This document shows positions 44,744 to 55,168 of a DNA stretch of 64,000 nt, piece by piece. This DNA is from Pseudoclavibacter chungangensis. GTDB lineage: Bacteria > Actinomycetota > Actinomycetes > Actinomycetales > Microbacteriaceae. Position numbers and translations under genes: made by a program. The notes under the pieces are model-generated. The model saw only the letters and a list, made by a program, of their open reading frames with translations. It ran no database searches and was not told the DNA's origin. Location: the NCBI RefSeq assembly GCF_013410545.1, contig NZ_JACCFV010000001.1, positions 2,852,001 to 2,916,000 on the forward strand. The letters are read 5' to 3'. The first letter of the stretch is position 1. Every line of letters begins with the position of its first letter.

Positions 44744-46030
44744 TCAGGGCTCCCGACGCGGGTGGGCGAGGGCGACGAGCGCGGACTCGTCGATGCCGAC
44801 GAGCTCGTGCAGTTCGGCCGACGTGACGGCGCCCGACTGGACGCCGCGCACGAGGAACCCCGCGAGGGCCCGCGCGGTCGCGGGCTCGTCGAGGAATCCG
44901 TCGGTGTTGTGCTCGACGTAGTTCCGCAGCCGGGTGGCGGTCTGCCCGAGCCCGTCGCGGAAGAACGCGTAGCTCGCCGCGAACCGGCTCGGCAGGTGCC
45001 CCGGGTGGAGGTCCCAGCCCTGGTAGTAGGCGCGTTCGAGCGATCGCCGGACAAGTCGCCCGTGCAGCTGCCAGGCCGCGCGGACGCGCTCGTGGTCCCC
45101 CGTCGGGACGACGTTCGTCGATCCGTCGCTCAGCCGGACACCGGTGCCCGCGACGGCCACCTGCATGACGGCCTTCGCGTGATCGGCGGCGGGGTGCTCC
45201 ATCGACTGGTACGCGGCGGCGACCCCGAGCGAGGCGGAGTAGTCGTACGTGCCGTAGTGGAGGCCGGTGATGCGCCGGTCGCCGTGATGGAGGAGCGTCG
45301 CGACGGGCGCGGTGCCGTCGGCGGCGACGATGAGCTGCGGCGTCTCGACCTGCACCTCGAAACCGAGCCGGCGGGCGGGGAGCCCGAGGCGCTGTTCGAG
45401 CTGTTCGAGGAGCGTCACCATCGTGCGCACCTGATCGACGGTCGTGACCTTCGGCAGGGTCAGGACGAGCCCCTCGGGGAGCGCGCCGTGCGCGGCGAGC
45501 GCCGTGACGAACAGGTCGAGCGAGCGGATCCCGCGGCGCCGCGTGGGCGCCTCGAAGCACTTGAAACGGATGCCCGTGAACGGCGGCGCGGTGCCGGCCG
45601 CGTGGTCCGCGGCGAGCGCGTCGGCCGCCGCGACGACGGCGGCGTCCTCCGCCTCGTCGCCGCGGTCGCCGAAACCGTCCTCGACATCGATCCGGAGGTC
45701 CTCGATCGGTTCGCGCGCGAGCTTCTCGAGCACCCGCTCGGCGACGACCGCCCGGTCGGCCTCGGCGACGCCGAGGTCGGCGACGAGGCGTTCGACGCCG
45801 CCCGCCGCGTCGAGCGCGGCACGCGCCTGCGCGCCCCACTCCCCCGCGAGCCCCGGCCGATACCGGTCGGCCGGGACATACACGGTGTGGATCGGCTGGC
45901 GCGTGCCCGCGTCGCCCGGGTACTGCTCGTCGAGCAGCCGGTCCGTCGCGGCGAGCGCGGCGTCGGCGTGCGCGTAGTCGGCCTCGTCGAGCGTCGACGC
46001 GGGCGCCGGGCCGGCGAGGCCCGCACTCAT
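44744..46030 (-). CDS. HpcH/HpaI aldolase-like protein (DUF6986 type)
   Basis: A 428-residue protein resembling the citrate lyase beta/HpcH-HpaI TIM barrel. Seen motifs are LRIDVEDGFGDRGDEAEDAA (acidic, metal-binding type), FTGIRFKCFEAPTRRRGIRSLDLF, LPKVTTVDQVRTM, FEVQVETPQLI (Glu) and GLHYGTYDYSASLGV. These positions resemble the metal and substrate sites of malyl-CoA or citramalyl-CoA lyases, but the protein is longer and I know no proven reaction for this group. Its ATG overlaps the aceB stop by four bases, so it is translationally coupled to malate synthase. A role with C2/C4 acids from glyoxylate (C-C bond making or breaking) is an inference from fold and neighbours. Confidence 0.72.
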   Translation of the reverse strand: MSAGLAGPAPASTLDEADYAHADAALAATDRLLDEQYPGDAGTRQPIHTVYVPADRYRPGLAGEWGAQARAALDAAGGVERLVADLGVAEADRAVVAERVLEKLAREPIEDLRIDVEDGFGDRGDEAEDAAVVAAADALAADHAAGTAPPFTGIRFKCFEAPTRRRGIRSLDLFVTALAAHGALPEGLVLTLPKVTTVDQVRTMVTLLEQLEQRLGLPARRLGFEVQVETPQLIVAADGTAPVATLLHHGDRRITGLHYGTYDYSASLGVAAAYQSMEHPAADHAKAVMQVAVAGTGVRLSDGSTNVVPTGDHERVRAAWQLHGRLVRRSLERAYYQGWDLHPGHLPSRFAASYAFFRDGLGQTATRLRNYVEHNTDGFLDEPATARALAGFLVRGVQSGAVTSAELHELVGIDESALVALAHPRREP

Positions 46031-47631
46031 CGCTTCGAGACCTCGGCGTACGCGCCGGTCGTGAGGAAGTCGGCGTAGTCGTCGGACAGCACGTTGTCGC
46101 GCACGAGCGCCGCGGCCGGCACGTAGTTGCGCTCGAACAGCTCGGGGTCGACCTCGCCCTTGAGTCGCTCGAGCTCCTCGTCGAGGACCTTCGCGACGAG
46201 CTCACGCGTGACGATGTCGCCCGAGTCGTCGAGCGTCACGCCGTTGTGGATCTGCTGCCACACCTGCGAGCGCGAGATCTCGGCCGTCGCGGCGTCCTCC
46301 ATGAGGTTGTGGATCGCGACCGCGCCGTTCCCGCCGAGCCAGACGGCCGTGTAGGCGATCGCGACGTAGAGGTTGAGGCGCAGGCCCTCGAGCGTCGCGG
46401 TGCCGCCCGCCGACTGCACGTCGAGCAGGTCGGCCGGGCCGACGGACACGTCGGGGCGGAGCTTGTCGATCTGGTTCGGCTTGCTGCCGAGGACCTCGTC
46501 GAAGACCTCCATCGCGATCGGCACGAGGTCGGGGTGCGCGACCCACGAGCCGTCGAAGCCGTCGGTCGCCTCGCGCAGCTTGTCGGCACGCACCTTGGCG
46601 ATCGCCTGCTCGGTGACCTCGGGCTCGCGGCGGTTCGGGATGAACGCGGCCATACCGCCCATCGCGAACGCGCCGCGCTTGTGGCACGTCTGCACGAGCA
46701 GTTCGGTGTACGCACGCATGAACGGCGCCGTCATCTGCACCTGGGCGCGGTCCGGCAGCGAGAACTCGGGGCCCGCGTCGCGGAAGTTCTTGATGATGCT
46801 GAACAGGTAGTCCCAGCGACCGGCGTTGAGGCCGGAGGCGTGCGGGCGGAGCTCGTAGAGGATCTCGTCCATCTCGAACGCCGCGGTGATCGTCTCGATG
46901 AGGACGGTCGCGCGGACCGTGCCGGGTGCGATGCCGAGGCGCTCCTCGGCGAACGTGAACACGTCGTTCCAGAGCCGCGCCTCGAGGTGGCTCTCCATCT
47001 TCGGCAGGTAGTAGAACGGACCCTTGCCCTGCTGCGTGAGGAGCGTCGCGTTGTGGAAGAAGTGCAGACCGAAGTCGACGAGTGCACCCACGGCGTCGTT
47101 CCCGTCGATGCGCACGTTCACCTCGGGCAGGTGCCAGCCGCGGGGACGCACGATCGGCACGGCGAGCGGTGCGTCGGTGCGCAGCGCGTACGTCTTGCCG
47201 TCGGCCTGCGTGAACGAGAGCGTGTCGCGTGCCGCGTCCGCGAGGTTCACCTGTGAGTCGACGACGTTGAACCACGTCGGCGACGAGGCGTCCTCGAGGT
47301 CGGCGAGCCACACCTTCGCGCCCGAGTTGAGGGCGTTGATCGCCATCTTCGCGGGGCTCGCGGGCCCCGTGATCTCGACGCGGCGGTCGATGATCGACGC
47401 GGGCTGCTCGGGGACCGTCCAGTCGCCCGAACGGACGTCGGCCGTCTCGGCGAGGAAGTCGATCGTCTTCGCGGCGGCGATCTCGGCGCGGCGCTCGGAG
47501 CGGCGCTGCAGGAGACCGGGGACGCGGTCGGCGAAGTGCGTGTGGAGTTCCTCGACGAAGGCGAGCGCCTCCGGCGTGAGGATCTCCCCGGCGCGCGGGG
47601 TGGGTGTTGCGTCGGTGAGCTCGATGGTCAT
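46027..47631 (-). CDS. aceB: Malate synthase A
   Basis: A 534-residue enzyme that condenses glyoxylate with acetyl-CoA to malate. Family segments are INALNSGAKVWLADLEDASS, IVRPRGWHLPEVNV, PKMESHLEARLWNDVF, the Mg-binding RATVLIETITAAFEMDEIL, WDYLFSIIKNFRD, and the catalytic-base region DGSWVAHPDLVPIAMEVF. Its length (about 530) is that of the A isoform. It is 16 bp after malic enzyme and overlaps the DUF6986-like gene by four bases. Isocitrate lyase is absent here, so the local glyoxylate source is purine-ring catabolism. Confidence 0.95.
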   Translation of the reverse strand: MTIELTDATPTPRAGEILTPEALAFVEELHTHFADRVPGLLQRRSERRAEIAAAKTIDFLAETADVRSGDWTVPEQPASIIDRRVEITGPASPAKMAINALNSGAKVWLADLEDASSPTWFNVVDSQVNLADAARDTLSFTQADGKTYALRTDAPLAVPIVRPRGWHLPEVNVRIDGNDAVGALVDFGLHFFHNATLLTQQGKGPFYYLPKMESHLEARLWNDVFTFAEERLGIAPGTVRATVLIETITAAFEMDEILYELRPHASGLNAGRWDYLFSIIKNFRDAGPEFSLPDRAQVQMTAPFMRAYTELLVQTCHKRGAFAMGGMAAFIPNRREPEVTEQAIAKVRADKLREATDGFDGSWVAHPDLVPIAMEVFDEVLGSKPNQIDKLRPDVSVGPADLLDVQSAGGTATLEGLRLNLYVAIAYTAVWLGGNGAVAIHNLMEDAATAEISRSQVWQQIHNGVTLDDSGDIVTRELVAKVLDEELERLKGEVDPELFERNYVPAAALVRDNVLSDDYADFLTTGAYAEVSKR

Positions 47632-47647
47632 GTTCGGTTCCTCTCGG

Positions 47648-49069
<1,422 letters not shown>

Positions 49070-49132
49070 AGGATCCTCCTTGATCGGTAGGGCCGGCACG
49101 CTGACCGTGCGCATCGGAAGTGAACCAACAAA

Positions 49133-49168
49133 TTCCACCTAGTGGATTTTCACTTCTATCTTGTGGAA
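49133..49168. promoter_or_regulatory. Tandem IclR-type operators between malic enzyme and iclR
   Basis: Two 6-3-6 inverted repeats: TTCCAC-CTA-GTGGAT (49133-49147) and TTCTAT-CTT-GTGGAA (49154-49168). Their centres are 21 bp apart, two helical turns, so both would face the same side of the DNA. They lie between the divergent malic enzyme operon and the iclR gene. Confidence 0.65.
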
Positions 49169-49353
49169 TCATCGTACGGCGGGGCGACGTGTCCCGCAAG
49201 AGCACCGATCGCGGGTCCACCGTGGACGGACGAACGCACGACGAGCGTGCACGTCTCCGGCGGGCACGAGATGAGGCACCACCGCGAGCGTGGCGCCGGC
49301 CCACGAATCCGGGCCGCCGCGGACGGCGGTGCGCGACGAGCAGGAGGTACCCC

Positions 49354-50112
49354 ATGGCCGAACGCGCAGCAGGTGGCGTGCAGTCCGTCGAACGCGTCTT
49401 CGACATCCTCGACCTCATGGCCGATGCGGGTGGCGCCCTCACCCTGTCGGAGCTCGCGAGCCGGACGGAGTTGCCACCGCCGACGATCCACCGTCTCCTG
49501 CGCACGCTCGTCGGCAAGGGCTACGTGCGGCAGCTCGCGAACCGGCGCTATTCGCTCGGCCCGCGGCTGATCCGGCTCGGCGACGGCGCGAACAAGCAGC
49601 TCGGGCAGATCGCGGGGCCGTACCTCGCGGGGCTCGTCGCGGAGCTGCAGGAGTCGGCGAACATGGCCGTCCTCGAAGGCGACATGGTGCTCTACGTGGC
49701 GCAGACGCCGTCACCGCACTCGATGCGGATGTTCACCGAGATCGGACGGCGCGCGCACACGCACGACACGGGCGTCGGGAAGGCGATGCTCGCGCAGCTC
49801 GACGAGAGCACGGTGCGGGGCATCGTCGGGCGGGCCGGTATGCCGCCGCACACGGAGTTCAGCATCGACACCCCGGAGAAGCTCGTCGAGCACCTCGCGA
49901 CGATCCGGAAACAGGGGTACTCGATCGACGACAACGAGCAGGAGGTCGGAGTGCGCTGCTTCGCGGTCGCGGTGCCGGATGCGCCGACGCCGACGGCGAT
50001 CTCGGTGTCGGGGCCCACGACGCGGGTCGACGCGGCGTTCGGCGAGCGCGCGGTGCCGCTGCTGCAGGCGGCGGCGCGGGCGATCGGCGAGGAGATGAAC
50101 CGGGTCGCCTGA
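49354..50112 (+). CDS. IclR-family regulator of the glyoxylate/allantoin genes (AllR-like)
   Basis: A 252-residue IclR-type regulator. A winged helix (residues about 8-65: SVERVFDILDLMADAGGALT, ELASRTELPPPTIHRLLRTL) is followed by the effector domain (YLAGLVAELQESANMAVLEG, HTHDTGVGKAMLAQL, RKQGYSIDDNEQEVGVRCFA with the effector-site Cys). In E. coli, AllR of this family responds to glyoxylate and allantoin; a glyoxylate-type effector is inferred from the neighbours. ATG 49354 follows AGGAGG. It is divergent from the malic enzyme-aceB operon with tandem inverted repeats between them, and probably autoregulates. Confidence 0.88.
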   Translation: MAERAAGGVQSVERVFDILDLMADAGGALTLSELASRTELPPPTIHRLLRTLVGKGYVRQLANRRYSLGPRLIRLGDGANKQLGQIAGPYLAGLVAELQESANMAVLEGDMVLYVAQTPSPHSMRMFTEIGRRAHTHDTGVGKAMLAQLDESTVRGIVGRAGMPPHTEFSIDTPEKLVEHLATIRKQGYSIDDNEQEVGVRCFAVAVPDAPTPTAISVSGPTTRVDAAFGERAVPLLQAAARAIGEEMNRVA

Positions 50113-50483
50113 CGGGCGCACGGCTCGCGAACAATCGCATCCCGGATGCTCGACCACCGCACCCGCGCGCCCCACTCCCCCGCACCCGGCTCCCCCGAAC
50201 CCGGCTCCCCCGTACCCGGCTCCCGCGTGCGGGACTCCCGCGCGAGTGGTCCATCGCAGGGAGCTCGACGACGGAGCACGCCGGGCCCCTCACCCGACCG
50301 GGCAGCTCACCCGACGGGACCGAGACCGGGCACGACCGTTCGTGCCGCAGAATTCGCACCGGACGGAACGAGGCATCGATTCGCCGCGATCGACCGGACT
50401 CGATCGGCCTGCACGCGCGACGGCGGGCCACCTCCCGGCGAGATGTCCGGAGCATGTTCGACCGGGACGCCTACGCTCTCGAT
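50113..50483. repeat. Gene-free region with 15-bp tandem repeats
   Basis: No convincing gene in 371 bp. At 50182-50226 three imperfect 15-bp units (consensus G-[ACT]-ACCCGGCTCCCCC) lie in tandem, with a degenerate fourth to 50241 and a partial one before. The rest is unremarkable GC-rich sequence. A TACGCT hexamer at 50472-50477 may be the -10 of the next gene. Confidence 0.6.
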
Positions 50484-51143
50484 ATGCGGCATTCGCGTTC
50501 GAGGCGTGTGAGGGTTACTGCGACGCGTGCCCTGCTCGCGATCACCATCGTCGGATCGGTGAGCGTCTGGCTCGCGAGCGACCGGGCACATCGTCTGGCG
50601 AGTCGTCGTGGGTTCTCGAGCACGGTGCTCGAGACCCGGGAGCCCTATCGGCAGGCGGTCGTGGTCCTCGGCTACCGGAACCGCGGATCGCGCGCGAACC
50701 TCGTGAACCGCATCCGGGTCCGCTCGGCGCTGCGCGCGCTCGACGCGGCTGCCGCGGAGCGCGTCCTCGTCTGCTGCGGCGGAGCGGTCGGTGGCCCCGT
50801 GCCGGAGGCCGAGCTCCTGGCGGCCTACGCGCGCGAACGCGGTGTGCGGGATCCGATCCGGCTCGATCGAACGAGTCGGACGACGGTCGAGAACGTGCGC
50901 AACGCGATCCCGCTCGTCGAGGACACGGACCGCATCGCGTTCGTCTCGGATCCGCTCCACGCCGAACGGGCACGCCTGATCCTGCGTCGACTGCGACCGG
51001 ATCTCGCGTGGCGACTCGAATCGGGTCGCGAGTACCGCTTCGGATGGCATCCGATCATCACGATCGTGACGGCCCTGCGCGCACCGGAAGCGATGCGCCG
51101 AACGGGCGCGATGCTCGGAACGACGCCGCACCGCGACCGCTGA
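50484..51143 (+). CDS. YdcF/SanA-like DUF218 membrane protein
   Basis: A 219-residue protein with an N-terminal membrane helix (about residues 12-32, TRALLAITIVGSVSVWLAS) and a DUF218 domain: AVVVLGYRNRG, RVRSALRALDAAAAERVLVCCGGAV, EAELLAAYARERGV, RTTVENVRNAIPLVED and FVSDPLHAERARLIL, the glycine-rich, E-x-x-x and H-x-x-R positions of the family. Members act in cell-envelope or antibiotic tolerance (SanA, ElyC). I start it at ATG 50484, where TACGCT lies exactly six bases upstream (leaderless type); ATG 50454 is an in-frame alternative with GGAG too close to the codon to serve. It ends in a very strong terminator. Confidence 0.75.
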   Translation: MRHSRSRRVRVTATRALLAITIVGSVSVWLASDRAHRLASRRGFSSTVLETREPYRQAVVVLGYRNRGSRANLVNRIRVRSALRALDAAAAERVLVCCGGAVGGPVPEAELLAAYARERGVRDPIRLDRTSRTTVENVRNAIPLVEDTDRIAFVSDPLHAERARLILRRLRPDLAWRLESGREYRFGWHPIITIVTALRAPEAMRRTGAMLGTTPHRDR

Positions 51144-51210
51144 CGCCTCCGGCACCTGAATCGGCGCCTGCACCTGTGCTTGTGCCCGCACCAGCGCCAA
51201 GCCACCGAGC

Positions 51211-51275
51211 GCAGAAAAAGCCGGGTTGTTGCTACCGGGCCCGCGGCCCGGTAGCAACAACCCGGCTTTTTCTGC
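51211..51275. terminator. Exceptionally long bidirectional terminator
   Basis: A perfect 31-bp inverted repeat (51211-51241 with 51245-51275) with a CGC loop. It has A5 at the left and T5 at the right edge of the stem, so it is a consensus intrinsic terminator in both directions, between the DUF218 gene and the convergent NCS2 permease. Confidence 0.95.
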
Positions 51276-51479
51276 GGCGGACTCACGGACCGGAGTCCGC
51301 AGGACCGGGCGCGCACCACGTGGGGGCTGCCGCGCGGAGGGCTCGGCGCGGAGTCTCCTCCACGCCGAGCCCGTCGTCCGGCCGTCGTCACCTCGCGGCT
51401 CTCGTCACCTCACGGCTCTCGTCACCTCACGACCGTCGAACGGCCCGGAGCCGAGAGAGCACCCGCCCGAGCGGCGCGA
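51276..51479. repeat. Gene-free region with 17-bp tandem repeat
   Basis: Downstream of the NCS2 permease gene (minus strand). Two 17-bp copies (consensus GTCACCTCRCGGCTCTC) and a partial third lie in tandem at 51387-51430. I see no gene here. Confidence 0.6.
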
Positions 51480-53183
51480 TCAGTGCTGCGGATCCGTCTC
51501 GGGCCGCCGCGACCCGTTCTCCTCGCCGTCGGCCGATGCTGATCCGGCACCCGTCCCCGCGCCCGAGCCGGTCGTCACGTCCTCGGCGTCGGCTCCCGCG
51601 GCACCTGCCGCCTCGGCCTTCGCCCGCGTGCCGCCTGCCGGCGTGTCCGGTGTCACCCGGTCGGCCGAGCTGATGTGCAGCGAGGTCGTCGGTGCCCCGC
51701 TCGCGTTGTAGCGGACGATCGGCACCTCCTTGCCATCGGCCGAGAACAGCCGCCCGCCGACGAAGGTGTCGCCGTCCTCGAGCGCCTCGATCTCGTCCTC
51801 ACGCACCATCCGCGGTGGCGCCGCCACGAACACCGACGAGTTCTTCGACTGACCGAACTTCAGCTCGTTGAAGATCAGGTTCAGCAGCACCGCCATGATC
51901 GCCGCCGACGAGATGCCCGAGTGGAAGATGATCTCGAACCAGTCCGGGAACTGGTCGTAGATGTCGCCCTTCACGACCGGCAGCATGCCGAACGCGAGCG
52001 AGGTCGCCACGATCACGAGGTTCATGTTGTTCTTGTACTCGATCTTCGCGAGGGTCCTGATACCCGACGCCGCCACGGTCCCGAACAGCACGATCCCCGC
52101 GCCACCGAGCACCGGCATCGGGATCGCGCCCGCCACCCTGCCGAGCACCGGCAGCACACCGAGCACCACGAGGATCACGCCACCAGCCGCCACCACGAAC
52201 CGGCTCTTCACCCCCGTGATCGCAACCAGTCCGACGTTCTGCGCGAACGCGCTCTGCGTGAACGAGTTGAAGAACGGCGACACGATGCTCGCGCCCATGT
52301 CGGCCCGCAGACCGTTCGCGATGCGCTTGCGGTCCACCTTCGAGTTCGCGATCTCGCCCACCGCGAGGATGTCGGCCGTCGTCTCCGTCAGGATCACGAG
52401 CACCACGATGAACATCGAGATGATCGCCGCGGGGTCGAACGTGGGTGCCCCGAACGCGAGCGGCGTCGGGATCGCGAAGATCGGACCGTCCAGCACCTTC
52501 GAGAAGTCCGCCATGCCGAGGGGGATCGCGATCAACGTCCCGAGGAACAGCGCCAACAGGATCGACAGCCGCGAGATCGTCGCGTTCCCGACCTTCGAGA
52601 GCACGATCACGATCAGCAGCGTCAGCCCCGCGAGCCCGACGTTCGCGACCGAGCCGTAGCCGTCCGCGGTCGCGTTCCCGCCCATGATCCAGTTCCCCGC
52701 GACGGGAATGAGCGAGAGCCCGATCGACGTGATCACGACACCCGTCACGACGGGTGGGAAGAAGCGGATGATCATCGCGAAGAACGGCGTGATCAGGAAC
52801 CCGATCGCCGATGCGACGAGCACCGCGCCGAAGACGCCCGGCAGCCCCGCGCCCGAGTTGACGATCGCGAGCATCGTCGCGACCGCCGCGAACGACGTGC
52901 CCTGCACGAGCGGCAGCTTCGAGCCGAAGAAGGGGATGCCGACGCTCTGCAGGATCGTCGCGAGTCCACCGATGAACAGACACGACGCGATCAGCAGACC
53001 GCGCTCGGCGTCCGACACCCCCGCGGCCCCGCCGATGATGATCGGCGGCGCGATGATGCCGCCGTACATCGTGAGGACGTGCTGCAGGCCGTACGCGAAC
53101 GTGCGCCCCACCGGGAGCCGTTCGTCCTCCGGCTCACCCTTCACGTCGATACTGCCCGGGAACGACCTGTTCTTCTTGCTCAT
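51480..53183 (-). CDS. NCS2-family urate/xanthine permease
   Basis: A 567-residue inner-membrane symporter with about 14 helices (nucleobase-cation symporter 2, NAT family). Diagnostic segments are FAYGLQHVLTMYGGIIAPPII near the front, PLVQGTSFAA, VILTETTADILAVGE, and the NAT signature QNVGLVAITGVKSR. Together with the adjacent uricase, uraH and uraD genes this marks it as a urate (or urate/xanthine) importer. The C-terminal 90 residues are a hydrophilic, Ala/Gly-rich tail. ATG 53183 follows GGAGG. It is the last gene of the uraD-uraH-uricase-permease group, 205 bp after uricase, with no gene in that gap. Confidence 0.92.
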   Translation of the reverse strand: MSKKNRSFPGSIDVKGEPEDERLPVGRTFAYGLQHVLTMYGGIIAPPIIIGGAAGVSDAERGLLIASCLFIGGLATILQSVGIPFFGSKLPLVQGTSFAAVATMLAIVNSGAGLPGVFGAVLVASAIGFLITPFFAMIIRFFPPVVTGVVITSIGLSLIPVAGNWIMGGNATADGYGSVANVGLAGLTLLIVIVLSKVGNATISRLSILLALFLGTLIAIPLGMADFSKVLDGPIFAIPTPLAFGAPTFDPAAIISMFIVVLVILTETTADILAVGEIANSKVDRKRIANGLRADMGASIVSPFFNSFTQSAFAQNVGLVAITGVKSRFVVAAGGVILVVLGVLPVLGRVAGAIPMPVLGGAGIVLFGTVAASGIRTLAKIEYKNNMNLVIVATSLAFGMLPVVKGDIYDQFPDWFEIIFHSGISSAAIMAVLLNLIFNELKFGQSKNSSVFVAAPPRMVREDEIEALEDGDTFVGGRLFSADGKEVPIVRYNASGAPTTSLHISSADRVTPDTPAGGTRAKAEAAGAAGADAEDVTTGSGAGTGAGSASADGEENGSRRPETDPQH

Positions 53184-53388
53184 GCATGCCTCCTTGGTGG
53201 CGGGCGCCGCCCGACGGGCGACGCGGATCACCGGCACGCGGCACGAGTCGCGTCACCGGAGCCCGCGCACGCGCGGGCGATGAGAAGGGACCGGTCCCGG
53301 TCGCCGCCCGACTCCGCTGTCGGACGGCGACCACCGGTCGCTGGAGGTCGTACGGTGCCGCCACGGTGCGGCCTCGCACGATCGAGGA

Positions 53389-54327
53389 TCAGACGAAGGC
53401 CGGAACGCCCTGCCAGATCGCCGACGTGTCGCCGAGCCCCTCGCGGCGGAGGGTGCCCTCGATCAGGCCGTACGGGCTGTGCGCCGCGTAGAACACCTCG
53501 TTGGGGTTCTCGAGCCCGTACGGCGAGAGGTCGACGACGAAGTGGTGGAGGTTCGGCATCGAGAACTTGATCTCGTCGATCTCCGGGTGGGCCTCGAGCA
53601 CGGCCTTCCCCATGAGGTACTGCGTCTCCTGCAGCGCCTTCGAGTAGTGGTTCGTGAACGTCTCGAGCAGGATCGTGCGCACCGAGTCGAACACGGCGTT
53701 GAAGTCGATGTCCGTCGAGTTGTAGAGCCACCGGGCCGTCACGTTCGTCGCGAGGATGCGGTCCGTCGTCTCGGGCAGGGTCGTGTACCGGTCGACCGGG
53801 TAGCCGACGAAGCCGGACTCGGTCGTCTTGAGCACAGCGAGGTCCTCGAGGCCCGAGATGACGTGCGTCGTCGTCTCGTCGACGATCTTCACGACGGCCG
53901 TGCGTGTCTCGGCACCCGTGCCACCGCGGAAGAACGCGTGGTCGTGGCCCTCGCCCTGCACGGGGATCCGGTCCCACGTGACCTGGCGGGCGGCCCAGCG
54001 GCCCCCGGTGACCCACTCGAAGTCGTCCACGAAGTGCCGGCCGAGCCGGATCAGGAACGCCTCGGGCGAGCCGACGCCGTCCTTCGCGAACGCGAAGACC
54101 GTGTTCTTCTGGGTGTCGGTGGGGACGCAGTGCGCGTTGTCCCCTTCGTAGTACACGGCGTCGAAGTCGCCGTGGAGCTGCGAGACGACCGTCAGGTCCT
54201 CGATCTCGTGACGGTCGCTGTCGCGCGTGACGCGGACGAGGTGGACCTCGGCCTTGCCGTACTGGTTGTCCCCGAGGACGACGTTGTTCTCGACGGTGAC
54301 GGCGCTGCTGGTGTCGGCGTTTGTCAT
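53389..54327 (-). CDS. Urate oxidase (uricase)
   Basis: A 312-residue cofactor-free oxidase turning urate into 5-hydroxyisourate and peroxide. The T-fold motifs are present: NQYGKAEVHLVRV (catalytic Lys), CVPTDTQKNTVFA (catalytic Thr), TTTHVISGLEDLAVLKTTESGF, FNAVFDSVRTILLETFTNHYS, and KFSMPNLHHFVVDL with the Asn and His of the active site. ATG 54327 is two bases after the uraH stop, so translation is coupled. The peroxide it makes may explain a link to the peroxiredoxin gene at 56464. Confidence 0.96.
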   Translation of the reverse strand: MTNADTSSAVTVENNVVLGDNQYGKAEVHLVRVTRDSDRHEIEDLTVVSQLHGDFDAVYYEGDNAHCVPTDTQKNTVFAFAKDGVGSPEAFLIRLGRHFVDDFEWVTGGRWAARQVTWDRIPVQGEGHDHAFFRGGTGAETRTAVVKIVDETTTHVISGLEDLAVLKTTESGFVGYPVDRYTTLPETTDRILATNVTARWLYNSTDIDFNAVFDSVRTILLETFTNHYSKALQETQYLMGKAVLEAHPEIDEIKFSMPNLHHFVVDLSPYGLENPNEVFYAAHSPYGLIEGTLRREGLGDTSAIWQGVPAFV

Positions 54328-54329
54328 GT

Positions 54330-54656
54330 TTAGCTACCCCTGTAGGTTGAGAAGGCGAACGGGCTGATGAGTAGCGGTACGTGATAGTGCTGCTCGACGT
54401 CGGCGATCGTGAAGTCGATCGTGACGACGGGATAGAAGGTGTCCGTCCCCGTGCGGGCGAAGTACTCGGCCACCTCGAAGCGGAGGCGGTAGTCGCCGGC
54501 CTCGAGCCGATCGGGCCCGAGGTCCTTGACACGGCCGTCCGCGTCGGTGCGAGCCGACACGATGCGCTCACCGGACGACGTCTCCAACACGATCGCGACG
54601 TCGGCGGCCGGTCGGCCGAGTGCGGCGTCGAGGATGTGGGTGGTGACGTGGCTCAT
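54330..54656 (-). CDS. uraH: 5-Hydroxyisourate hydrolase (transthyretin-related)
   Basis: A 108-residue enzyme that opens 5-hydroxyisourate to OHCU. The N-terminal active-site His lies in TTHILDAALGRPA, an Arg in ARTDADGRVKDL, a His in EQHYHVPLLISP, and the C-terminal YRGS tetrapeptide is the family signature. It overlaps uraD by four bases and lies two bases from uricase, so the three urate-opening enzymes are made together. Confidence 0.96.
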   Translation of the reverse strand: MSHVTTHILDAALGRPAADVAIVLETSSGERIVSARTDADGRVKDLGPDRLEAGDYRLRFEVAEYFARTGTDTFYPVVTIDFTIADVEQHYHVPLLISPFAFSTYRGS

Positions 54657-55150
54657 GAGCGGAGGATCCCTTCCAGTCGGAGGAGCGCGATCTCGCGAAG
54701 TTGCCGGGCAACCTCGCGGGCCTCGTCCTCGTCGGTGTTGCGGAGGCGGCGACGCAGTTCGTCGAGGATCTCCCGACCGGTGCGACCCGCCGCGCGGATG
54801 AGGAAGATGCGTCCGAACCGTTCCTCGTATTCGCGGTTGCCCGCGAGGAGTTCCGATTCCAACCCATCGTCGCTCGCATCGACCCCCGCCTGCTCCGCTC
54901 GCGACATGCCGGCCTCGGCCGAGCTACCGCTCGCCCGTTCACCGATCCGCGGGTGGTGCCCGAGGGCTCCGTCGACCTCGTCCGGCGTCCAGTCGACCGC
55001 CCGGGTTCCGGCGACCGACAGCACCTCCTCCACGTTGGAGTACGGACGGGACGTGACGACGGCTTCAATCCAGCGCGGGATGTCGGCGCACGGGCGGACG
55101 TACTCGACCGCCTCGGCCGTCTCGAGCTGGTTGAACGCTGCAAGCGTCAT
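54653..55150 (-). CDS. uraD: OHCU decarboxylase
   Basis: A 165-residue all-helical enzyme that decarboxylates 2-oxo-4-hydroxy-4-carboxy-5-ureidoimidazoline to (S)-allantoin. The active-site motif HPRIGE is present (GHHPRIGERA), with EYEERFGRIFLIRAAGRTGREIL as the other family core segment. GAAGGG lies seven bases before ATG 55150. It is the first gene of the uraD-uraH-uricase unit, and an operator-like inverted repeat lies 19 bp upstream. Confidence 0.94.
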   Translation of the reverse strand: MTLAAFNQLETAEAVEYVRPCADIPRWIEAVVTSRPYSNVEEVLSVAGTRAVDWTPDEVDGALGHHPRIGERASGSSAEAGMSRAEQAGVDASDDGLESELLAGNREYEERFGRIFLIRAAGRTGREILDELRRRLRNTDEDEAREVARQLREIALLRLEGILRS

Positions 55151-55168
55151 TGCTTACCCTTCATTTGA

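Noticed and set aside
50182..50241. 15-bp repeats as a CRISPR array or iteron origin
   Set aside because: Units are directly adjacent without spacers, only three to four copies, low complexity, and no replication or cas gene is nearby.
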